A DNA stretch of 46,302 nucleotides from the NCBI GenBank assembly GCA_934476085.1, contig CAKSNE010000017.1, forward strand, positions 1 through 46,302. Direction: 5' to 3'. The first letter of the stretch is position 1; every line of letters begins with the position of its first letter. A model generated the notes under the pieces. The model saw only the letters and a program-made list of their open reading frames with translations, was not told where the DNA came from and ran no database searches. This DNA comes from an uncultured Eubacteriales bacterium (GTDB lineage Bacteria; Bacillota; Clostridia; Oscillospirales; Acutalibacteraceae). Both the position numbers and the translations under genes were made by a program. Below, in pieces: positions 1-6,353 of this stretch.

Positions 1-344
1 CAATTATAAATACAAATTTTAATCACAGATATAGAAATATCAAAAATAATTGCGTTCAATATATTTATGATAATATTGAAAAGAAAATAACTCCTACTGA
101 TTTATGCGAATTTCTTGAAATAAGTCAAACAACATTGCTCAATGCTTTTAAATTCACATTTAATTTTACTCCGGTTAAATTTATACAATTAATTAAAGTT
201 AAGTATTCAGAACAACTTTTAAAAACTAAAAAATTGAGTGTTAGAGAAGTATCTGAGTTATTAGGTTTTAGTTCACCTTTTTATTTCAGTAAGGTGTTTA
301 AATCATATTTCAATTGTTCGCCAAAACAATATATTGAGAAATAA
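1..344 (+). CDS. AraC-family transcriptional regulator, C-terminal part (5' end outside window)
   Basis: The frame is open from base 3 to the TAA at 342-344 with no stop, so this is the end of a gene that begins before the window. The roughly 113 visible residues form the double helix-turn-helix DNA-binding domain of the AraC/XylS family. The second helix-turn-helix reads SVREVSELLGFSSPFYFSKV and is followed by the family-typical ending FKSYFNCSPKQYIEK. An internal TTG at 135 could be taken as a start, but it would cut the first helix-turn-helix (DLCEFLEISQTTLLNAFK) in half, so I reject it. The ligand-sensing part is not visible and the regulon cannot be deduced. No clear terminator follows. 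Confidence 0.85.
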   Translation, partial: IINTNFNHRYRNIKNNCVQYIYDNIEKKITPTDLCEFLEISQTTLLNAFKFTFNFTPVKFIQLIKVKYSEQLLKTKKLSVREVSELLGFSSPFYFSKVFKSYFNCSPKQYIEK

Positions 345-369
345 TATTTTAAAAAGCATAAAGCAAGAC

Positions 370-398
370 TTGACATTCATTATATAATCAATTATAAT
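370..398 (+). promoter_or_regulatory. Perfect-consensus sigma-A promoter for the Xer recombinase gene
   Basis: TTGACA at 370-375 and TATAAT at 393-398 are separated by exactly 17 bp. Transcription should start near 404-406, inside the 28-bp palindrome at 402-429. The recombinase start codon lies about 170 bp downstream, so the leader would be long. Both hexamers are seen directly; promoter activity is inferred. Confidence 0.75.
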
Positions 399-401
399 AT
401 A

Positions 402-429
402 ACTGCGTATAATCAATATTATACGCAGT
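402..429. other. dif-like 28-bp palindrome (candidate Xer recombination site)
   Basis: The left arm ACTGCGTATAA, a 6-bp centre TCAATA and the right arm TTATACGCAGT make 28 bp in the 11-6-11 layout of bacterial dif sites. By eye the left arm matches the E. coli dif XerC arm at 8 of 11 positions and the B. subtilis dif left arm at 8 of 11. The right arm keeps the TTAT start of the XerD arm but is less similar (about 6 of 11). The repeat is perfect over 13-bp arms (401-413 and 418-430). It lies 143 bp upstream of a Xer-type recombinase gene, an arrangement known for single-recombinase Xer systems. It could instead be a repressor operator, because it covers the expected transcription start. Confidence 0.45.
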
Positions 430-572
430 TAAGGGAATAAAGTTTTAATTATGTTGTATATTAATAAGAATAAGTTTTAATTAAGAGTCTTATTCTGCTT
501 ATATAATATCTATTTATATAATATCATTCAGAAGCATTTGTTTATTATAAAATTACCGGAGGTTTATAATTT

Positions 573-1544
573 ATGACTTACAGAGATTCACCGCCACTGA
601 TTAAAGATTATATTAATTATATCAGAACCGTTAAAGGAAAATCTGATAAAACTGCTGATAACTATTTTAGAGATTTGCATTTGTTTTTTAGATTTATAAA
701 ATTTCACAAAGGCTTGGTTGATAAAATTGAAACTATTGAAGAAATTGATATTTCAGATATAGATTATAATTTACTTAAAAGTATAACTTTTGATGATGTA
801 AACGAATTTATATATTATTTACATAGTGAGCGTAATAATAATGAAAAATCCCGTGCCAGAAGAATTTCTACCCTGCGTTCGTTTTTTAAGTTTTATACTA
901 ATAATAAAGCTGTTATTTCAATAAATCCAATTGAAGAGCTTGAATCTCCTAAAATCAGGAAAACATTACCAAAATATTTAAGTTTAGAAGAATCCATAAA
1001 ATTGCTAAATTCTGTTGATGGTAAATATAAGGAGAGAAATTATGCAATTATAACTTTGTTTTTAAATTGTGGGCTGCGTTTGTCAGAGCTTTGTGCAATG
1101 AATATTAATGATTTAAATTTTGATGAAAATGTATTTAAAGTTCGTGGTAAAGGTAATAAGGAGCGTATTGTTTACTTAAATAAAGCTTGTGTCGACGCAT
1201 TAAAAGATTATTTAAAAATAAGAAAGAATATGACTTCTAAAGAAAAAGAGGCCTTATTTATAAGCAGAAATGATAAACGAATCAGTCAACGCTCTGTTGA
1301 ATTAATGGTTGAAAATACTTTAAAAAAAGCCGGTCTTTCAGGACAAGGTTACACAGTGCATAAATTACGCCATACTGCCGCAACGCTTATGTATCAGCAC
1401 GGAAATGTTGATATTCGTGTTTTGCAGCAAGTATTAGGCCATGAAAACTTGGGTACAACAGAAATATATACTCATTTATCAAGTTCTCAACTTAAAAAAG
1501 CATCTGAAGCTAATCCTTTAAGCAACATAAAATCGGGTCACTAA
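573..1544 (+). CDS. Xer-type tyrosine recombinase (XerC/XerD-like)
   Basis: This 323-residue protein is a site-specific tyrosine recombinase that should cut and rejoin DNA through a covalent 3'-phosphotyrosine intermediate. The N-terminal SAM-like core-binding domain spans about residues 5-120. The catalytic domain follows, with all expected residues visible: Arg in CGLRLSEL, Lys in VRGKGNKERIVYL, the HxxR of HKLRHTAATL, His in LGHENLGTTEIYTH, and the Tyr nucleophile in the same motif. Length and motif order fit chromosomal Xer proteins better than phage integrases. A GGAGG at 558-562 sits 10 nt before the ATG. The dif-like palindrome upstream suggests a role in chromosome dimer resolution. 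I cannot tell from sequence whether it acts as XerC, XerD or a lone recombinase, so I give no symbol. Confidence 0.85.
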   Translation: MTYRDSPPLIKDYINYIRTVKGKSDKTADNYFRDLHLFFRFIKFHKGLVDKIETIEEIDISDIDYNLLKSITFDDVNEFIYYLHSERNNNEKSRARRISTLRSFFKFYTNNKAVISINPIEELESPKIRKTLPKYLSLEESIKLLNSVDGKYKERNYAIITLFLNCGLRLSELCAMNINDLNFDENVFKVRGKGNKERIVYLNKACVDALKDYLKIRKNMTSKEKEALFISRNDKRISQRSVELMVENTLKKAGLSGQGYTVHKLRHTAATLMYQHGNVDIRVLQQVLGHENLGTTEIYTHLSSSQLKKASEANPLSNIKSGH

Positions 1545-1563
1545 TTTATGACCCGATTTTTTT
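1530..1563 (+). terminator. Intrinsic terminator after the recombinase gene
   Basis: Arms AAATCGGGTCA (1530-1540) and TGACCCGATTT (1549-1559) form an 11-bp perfect stem with an 8-nt loop, followed by a run of T to 1563. The left arm overlaps the last codons of the recombinase and the T run touches the end of the convergent spoVT gene. It may therefore also stop transcription from the other strand, with a weaker U tract. Confidence 0.85.
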
Positions 1564-2104
1564 ACTCTTCCATTTGTTTTGTTAAAAATTCAGCAGCTAA
1601 TTCGCAAACCTTTTCTACTGATGGGCTGTGTGTTTCATTAGAATCGCTTTCTAAAACTGTTATACCACCGATTATATCGCCGTTAACGATAACAGGAGAG
1701 AAAACGCAAGATGCTTTATCTACACCTTCCAGCGGATAAACAGAATTTTTATCCCCTTCCCCTTTTGAAAATCTCATTCTGTTTTCCAGTAACTCTTCAG
1801 CTTGGCTTGATATTCTTCTTTCCAAAACTTCTTTTTTAGCTATACCTGCTGCCGCAATACAATGGTCACGGTCAAAAACCACTACCGGCATTGATATTGA
1901 ATTTGAAATGCTCTCGGCTATTGACGAAGCAAAATCAGACATTTCTCCAATCGGAGAGTATTTTTTAAAAATAACTTCGCCATCATTATCTGTGTAAATT
2001 TCAAGAGGATCTCCCTCTCTTATTCTCATTGTTCTTCTGATTTCTTTTGGTATTACTACCCTGCCTAAATCATCTATTCTTCTGACAATTCCTGTTGCTT
2101 TCAT
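1562..2104 (-). CDS. spoVT: Stage V sporulation protein T (AbrB-type regulator)
   Basis: This 180-residue protein matches SpoVT in length and layout (the B. subtilis protein is about 178 residues). SpoVT is a forespore transcription factor that tunes sigma-G-dependent genes. Residues 1-50 are an AbrB/MazE swapped-hairpin DNA-binding domain with the hallmark GIVRRIDDLGRVVIPKEIRR. Residues from about 55 to the end are a GAF-like domain ending in a long helix. The start is supported by GGGAG about 8 nt upstream. It is transcribed divergently from glnN and convergently with the recombinase. Its presence argues that the host forms endospores or descends from a spore-former. No convincing forespore promoter was identified. 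Confidence 0.93.
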   Translation of the reverse strand: MKATGIVRRIDDLGRVVIPKEIRRTMRIREGDPLEIYTDNDGEVIFKKYSPIGEMSDFASSIAESISNSISMPVVVFDRDHCIAAAGIAKKEVLERRISSQAEELLENRMRFSKGEGDKNSVYPLEGVDKASCVFSPVIVNGDIIGGITVLESDSNETHSPSVEKVCELAAEFLTKQMEE

Positions 2105-2203
2105 ATATCAAAAACTCCCTTTTGTTTTAGTTACATAAATTATTGTTTTCAAAAATTCTATTTTTATGCGAAAAAATATTTTTAAAAAAATTTAAAAAAG
2201 TAC

Positions 2204-2232
2204 TTGACAAATGAATTTCTATATGGTATTAT
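2204..2232 (+). promoter_or_regulatory. Sigma-A promoter of the glnN operon
   Basis: TTGACA at 2204-2209 and TATTAT at 2227-2232 have a 17-bp spacer. An overlapping TATAAT at 2230-2235 would need a 20-bp spacer and is less likely. The predicted start, near 2239, lies just before the leader hairpins. Confidence 0.75.
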
Positions 2233-2242
2233 AATGCACGTA

Positions 2243-2288
2243 ATGGCGAAGGTGTCATGAACTCGTAAGAGTTCGTGACGCCTTTTTT
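2243..2288 (+). terminator. Leader terminator with a competing upstream hairpin (putative attenuator of glnN)
   Basis: The terminator stem pairs GGTGTCATGAACTC (2251-2264) with GAGTTCGTGACGCC (2269-2282) around a GTAA loop. That gives 14 base pairs including two G-U pairs, followed by six T residues (2283-2288). A smaller stem, ATGGC (2243-2247) with GTCAT (2254-2258) around the six-base loop GAAGGT, uses the first bases of the terminator arm, so the two cannot coexist. The layout, about 5 nt after the predicted transcription start and about 55 nt before the glnN start codon, is that of a transcription attenuator. The controlling factor is unknown; an RNA-binding antiterminator or a small ligand are both possible. 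Confidence 0.7.
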
Positions 2289-2342
2289 GTTTTTTACAAA
2301 TAATTTATTTAGAAATTATTTTATGGAAAGGATAATGGTATT

Positions 2343-4436
2343 ATGAGTAATGTATCAGAAATTTTCGGCTCTTTGGTTTTCAGCGATGCTGTAATGAAAG
2401 AGAAATTGCCTAAAGAAACTTATAAGGCAATCCAGAAAACAATCCAAAACGGTAAAAAGTTAGCTCCGGATGTTGCAAATGTTGTTGCTAACGCAATGAA
2501 AGATTGGGCTATTAAAAATGGCGCAACACATTTTACACATTGGTTTCAACCGCTAACCGGTGTAACAGCGGAAAAACATGATAGCTTCATTTCCCCTACC
2601 GGCGATGGTAAAGTTATTATGGAGTTCTCCGGTAAAGAATTGGTTAAAGGTGAGCCTGATGCATCAAGTTTTCCTTCAGGCGGACTTAGAGCAACATTTG
2701 AAGCAAGAGGTTACACAGCTTGGGATCCAACATCTTATGCTTTTATTAAAGACAATACATTGTGTATTCCAACAGCCTTTTGTTCATACGGCGGCGAAGC
2801 TCTTGATAAAAAAACACCGCTTCTTCGTTCAATGGAATTGATTAATAAACAGGCTTTAAGAGTTATTAAACTTTTTGGTAATGAAGATGTTACTTCAGTT
2901 AAAACAACAGTAGGTCCTGAACAGGAATACTTCCTTGTTGATAAAGATATGTTTGATGCTCGTAAAGACTTAATTTATACCGGAAGAACATTGTTTGGTG
3001 CTATGCCTCCTAAAGGTCAAGAATTAGACGATCATTACTTTGGTATTATTAAACCTAGAGTTAAAGCTTATATGAAAGACCTTAACGAAGAACTTTGGAA
3101 GTTAGGTATTCTTGCAAAAACCGAGCATAACGAAGTTGCTCCTGCACAGCATGAATTAGCACCTATCTTCGCAACAACAAATATTGCAACCGATCACAAC
3201 CAGTTGACAATGGAAATTATGCAGAAAGTCGCTAAGAAACACGATTTAGTTTGTTTGTTACATGAAAAACCTTTTGAAGGTGTTAACGGTAGCGGTAAGC
3301 ATAATAACTGGTCGATTTCTACTAATACAGGTGCTAACCTTCTCGAACCGGGCGAAACTCCTTATGAAAACGCTCAATTCTTGCTCTTCTTAACAGCAGT
3401 TATTAAAGCAGTTGATGATTATCAGGAGTTGCTTAGAGTTTCTGTAGCATCTGCAGGTAACGACCATAGATTAGGTGCAAACGAAGCACCACCGGCTATT
3501 ATTTCAATGTTCCTAGGTGATGAGCTTAACGAAGTTATTGAAGCAATTGAAAAAGGCGAAGCTTACGAAGGCAAAGAAAAAGTTCAGATGAAAGTCGGAG
3601 TTCACGTTCTTCCTCGCTTCCCTAAAGATACTACTGATAGAAACAGAACTTCACCATTTGCTTTTACAGGTAATAAATTTGAATTTAGAAGTTTAGGTTC
3701 AACAGCTTCAGTTGCAGACGCAAACATTGTTCTTAATACTGCTGTTGCAGAAGTTCTTAAAGGATTTGCTGATGAACTTGAAAACGCAACTGATTTTGAA
3801 TCATCATTACATGATTTGATTGTTAAGACAATTAAAGAACATAAAAGAATTATCTTTAATGGTAACGGTTATTCAGACGAATGGGTTGAAGAAGCTGAAA
3901 AACGTGGTTTATCAAATCTTCGCACAACTGCTGATTGCTTACCATCAATGCTTAAAGATAAAAATGTAGCTTTATATACTGAAAACAACGTTTACAGTAA
4001 AGAAGAAATTGAAGCCAGATTTGAAATTTTAGCAGAAAATTATTGCAAGACACTTAATATTGAAGCTCTTACAATGATTAATATGGCTAAAGAAGATATT
4101 ATGCCATCGGTTTCAGCATTTACTGAAGAATTAGCTGCAACAGGTGCAACTAAAAAATCTTTCTGTGCTGATGCTGATTGCACTTATGAAGAATCACTTG
4201 TAAAAGAGTTGTCAAAACTCAACGGTGAAATTTATAAATTAACAGGTAAACTTGAAGAAGTTGTTTCAAAAGCATCTGATATTACAGATACAAATAAAGC
4301 ACTTACTTACTTTAAAGATGATGTAATCGGTGCAATGAATGAACTTCGTTCTGTAGTAGATAAGGCAGAACCTTTGATGTCAAAAGATTATTTACCATAT
4401 CCAACTTATGGCGAATTATTATTTGGCGTTAGATAA
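2343..4436 (+). CDS. glnN: Glutamine synthetase, type III
   Basis: This protein joins ammonia to glutamate using ATP to make glutamine. At 697 residues it is far longer than type I enzymes (about 440-470) and fits the type III family, which forms dodecamers. The family-specific N-terminus is present (FGSLVFSDAVMKEKLP, then THWFQPLTG and HDSFISP). Catalytic-domain signatures include GPEQEYFLVDKDMF, NEVAPAQHELAPIF and the ATP/glutamate segment VNGSGKHNNWS. The gene has its own promoter and an attenuator-like leader, and starts the operon with the Amt-PII fusion 36 nt downstream. No type I glnA and no GlnR-like regulator are seen in the window, so nitrogen control may act through the leader. Symbols glnN and glnA are both used for this family. 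Confidence 0.96.
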   Translation: MSNVSEIFGSLVFSDAVMKEKLPKETYKAIQKTIQNGKKLAPDVANVVANAMKDWAIKNGATHFTHWFQPLTGVTAEKHDSFISPTGDGKVIMEFSGKELVKGEPDASSFPSGGLRATFEARGYTAWDPTSYAFIKDNTLCIPTAFCSYGGEALDKKTPLLRSMELINKQALRVIKLFGNEDVTSVKTTVGPEQEYFLVDKDMFDARKDLIYTGRTLFGAMPPKGQELDDHYFGIIKPRVKAYMKDLNEELWKLGILAKTEHNEVAPAQHELAPIFATTNIATDHNQLTMEIMQKVAKKHDLVCLLHEKPFEGVNGSGKHNNWSISTNTGANLLEPGETPYENAQFLLFLTAVIKAVDDYQELLRVSVASAGNDHRLGANEAPPAIISMFLGDELNEVIEAIEKGEAYEGKEKVQMKVGVHVLPRFPKDTTDRNRTSPFAFTGNKFEFRSLGSTASVADANIVLNTAVAEVLKGFADELENATDFESSLHDLIVKTIKEHKRIIFNGNGYSDEWVEEAEKRGLSNLRTTADCLPSMLKDKNVALYTENNVYSKEEIEARFEILAENYCKTLNIEALTMINMAKEDIMPSVSAFTEELAATGATKKSFCADADCTYEESLVKELSKLNGEIYKLTGKLEEVVSKASDITDTNKALTYFKDDVIGAMNELRSVVDKAEPLMSKDYLPYPTYGELLFGVR

Positions 4437-4472
4437 TATATAACTTGTTTTAAATGAAAGGGGATTTTTTTA

Positions 4473-6221
4473 ATGGACTTCAGTTCTGTTAACACGATTT
4501 GGGTGCTTTTAGGCGCCGCTTTGGTATTCTTTATGCAAGCCGGTTTCTCACTTTGTGAAGCAGGTTTCACAAGAGCTAAAAATACAGGTAACATTCTTAT
4601 GAAAAATCTGATGGACTTCTGTATAGGAACTCCTTGTTTCTGGCTCGTTGGTTTTGGCGTTATGTTTGGTAGCGGTACAGCGTTATTCGGCTGGATTGAC
4701 CCACTCATTATGAAAGATTATAGTCACGTATTACCTGCAGGTGTTCCGCTTTGGGCATATGCAATTTTCCAAACTGTATTCTGTGCAACATCTGCAACAA
4801 TCGTTTCAGGTGCTATGGCAGAAAGAACAAAATTCTCTGCTTACTGTATTTATTCAGCAGCAATTTCATTAATCATTTATCCTATTTCAGGTCACTGGAT
4901 TTGGGGCGGCGGCTGGTTAGCTGAGTTAGGTTTCCACGATTTTGCAGGTTCAACTTGTGTACATATGGTTGGTGGTGTTTGTGCTCTTATCGGTGCTAAA
5001 ATGCTTGGTGCTCGTATCGGTAAATACGATAAAAAAGGTAAACCTAAGGCTATACTTGGTCACAATATCACAGCAGCAGCACTTGGTGTATTTATTCTTT
5101 GGTTCTGCTGGTTTGGATTCAACGGTGCTTCTACAGTAGGTATGGATTCAGATTCGTTAATTGAAAGAGCAGGCTTAGTATTCTTTAACACAAACCTTGC
5201 GGCAGCTTGTGCTTGTGTTGCAACACTTATTTTAACTTGGATTAGATATGGTAAACCGGATGTTTCTATGACTTACAACGCTGCATTAGCAGGTTTAGTT
5301 GGTATCACAGCAGGTTGTGATACAGTAGAACCTGTAGGTGCTGCTATAATGGGACTTATCTTTGGTATCGTAATGGTATTTGCAATTGAATTCTTTGATA
5401 AAGTTGTTAAAATTGATGACCCTGTTGGTGCTATCTCAGTTCACGGCGTTTGCGGTGCACTTGGTACAATTCTTCTTGGTTTCTTCTCATCAGGCGGTGT
5501 TGCTGAAGCAGACGGTTCATTCGCAGTAATGAAAGGTTTGTTCTATGGCGGCGGATTTAAGTTCCTTGGTGTTCAATCATTAGGTGTTGTTTCTGTTATC
5601 GCTTATGTTGCTGTAGTAATTTCAATTGTATTCTTGATTTTGAAACATACAATTGGTTTACGTGTAAGTGCTGAAGAAGAAATCACAGGTTTGGATGTTA
5701 CTGAACATGGTTTACTTACTGCACATGCAGGCTTTGCAATGGAACCTGATGCAACTACTGCTGAAGAAGTTGCAGTTGTTACAGGTGATGTTCCTGTTGC
5801 AGAAGCAGTTGAAGTTAAAGAAATGCCAAAATCAGCTGCAACTACACCTGTTGCTAAAGATGGCGTTAAGATGACAAAAGTTGAAATCGTTTGTAAAGAG
5901 CGTATGCTTGAGCCACTCAAAGAGTCAATGCTCGCAATTGGTATTACAGGTATGACAGTATCTCATGTAATGGGCTGTGGTATTCAAAAAGGTAAACCTG
6001 AATATTATCGTGGTGTTGAAGTTGAACCTTCACTCTTACCAAAGATCCAGGTTGACATAGTAGTAAGTGCAGTTCCTGTTTCAAAAGTAATTGATACTGC
6101 TAAAAAGGTTCTTTACACAGGTCACATCGGCGATGGTAAAATCTTTGTTTATGACGTTGAAAACGTTGTAAAAGTTAGAACCGGTGAAGAAGGCTTTGAT
6201 GCCTTACAGGATGTTGAGTAA
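4473..6221 (+). CDS. amt: Ammonium transporter fused to a C-terminal PII (GlnB-like) domain
   Basis: Residues 1 to about 405 are an Amt/MEP/Rh channel with about 11 membrane helices. The conserved pore histidines are at His164 (STCVHMVGG) and His324 (ISVHGVCGALG). Residues about 405-465 are an Ala/Val/Glu-rich linker. Residues 467-578 are a complete PII signal domain: a beta-strand start KVEIVCKERMLEP, the T-loop base GCGIQKGKPEYYRGVEV, and the ATP-binding end TGHIGDGKIFVYDVENVV. Free PII proteins block Amt by inserting the T-loop; here the sensor is tethered to its target. The residue matching E. coli GlnB Tyr51 is Val517, so uridylylation at that site is not possible. Gln and Lys residues linked to 2-oxoglutarate binding appear kept. 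AAAGGGGA precedes the ATG. Confidence 0.95.
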   Translation: MDFSSVNTIWVLLGAALVFFMQAGFSLCEAGFTRAKNTGNILMKNLMDFCIGTPCFWLVGFGVMFGSGTALFGWIDPLIMKDYSHVLPAGVPLWAYAIFQTVFCATSATIVSGAMAERTKFSAYCIYSAAISLIIYPISGHWIWGGGWLAELGFHDFAGSTCVHMVGGVCALIGAKMLGARIGKYDKKGKPKAILGHNITAAALGVFILWFCWFGFNGASTVGMDSDSLIERAGLVFFNTNLAAACACVATLILTWIRYGKPDVSMTYNAALAGLVGITAGCDTVEPVGAAIMGLIFGIVMVFAIEFFDKVVKIDDPVGAISVHGVCGALGTILLGFFSSGGVAEADGSFAVMKGLFYGGGFKFLGVQSLGVVSVIAYVAVVISIVFLILKHTIGLRVSAEEEITGLDVTEHGLLTAHAGFAMEPDATTAEEVAVVTGDVPVAEAVEVKEMPKSAATTPVAKDGVKMTKVEIVCKERMLEPLKESMLAIGITGMTVSHVMGCGIQKGKPEYYRGVEVEPSLLPKIQVDIVVSAVPVSKVIDTAKKVLYTGHIGDGKIFVYDVENVVKVRTGEEGFDALQDVE

Positions 6222-6250
6222 TCCTTTCTATAAATATAAATAATCTGCTT

Positions 6251-6282
6251 AGTAATTCAGCCGAAAAATCGGTTGGATTACT
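6251..6282 (+). other. 14-bp hairpin in the amt-gltB intergenic region
   Basis: AGTAATTCAGCCGA (6251-6264) pairs with TCGGTTGGATTACT (6269-6282) around an AAAA loop, with two G-U pairs that indicate RNA-level folding. No T run follows, so it is not a standard terminator. A second small stem, TTTGC with GCAAA (6282-6286 and 6296-6300), comes next. It may be a processing or stability element that changes the gltB/amt ratio, or part of a leader for gltB. No clear separate gltB promoter is visible. Confidence 0.5.
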
Positions 6283-6353
6283 TTGCGGACTTACGGCAAA
6301 AATAAAAAAAGCAATTATTAAATTGTGCTACCAAATTTTATTGAGGTGCAAAG

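Noticed and set aside
135..344. AraC-type gene taken as a complete 69-residue protein starting at TTG
   Set aside because: The frame and the homology continue upstream to the window edge, so it is a fragment of a larger gene.
573..1544. Phage or integron integrase in a mobile element
   Set aside because: There are no direct-repeat ends, cargo, tRNA target or phage genes nearby, and the protein looks like a chromosomal Xer recombinase.
1548..1739. Plus-strand open frame over the end of spoVT
   Set aside because: It begins inside the terminator and lies opposite the conserved GAF-like domain of SpoVT.
2105..2203. Sigma-G promoter for spoVT (GCATA with a later CAATAAT on the minus strand)
   Set aside because: The spacing and second box fit poorly, and the region is so AT-rich that weak matches are expected.
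2243..2288. Classical ANTAR-binding double hairpin in the glnN leader
   Set aside because: The first hairpin has a six-base loop, but the loop starts with G and the next stem has a four-base loop. The known pattern is therefore not clearly met, and I kept only the general attenuator call.
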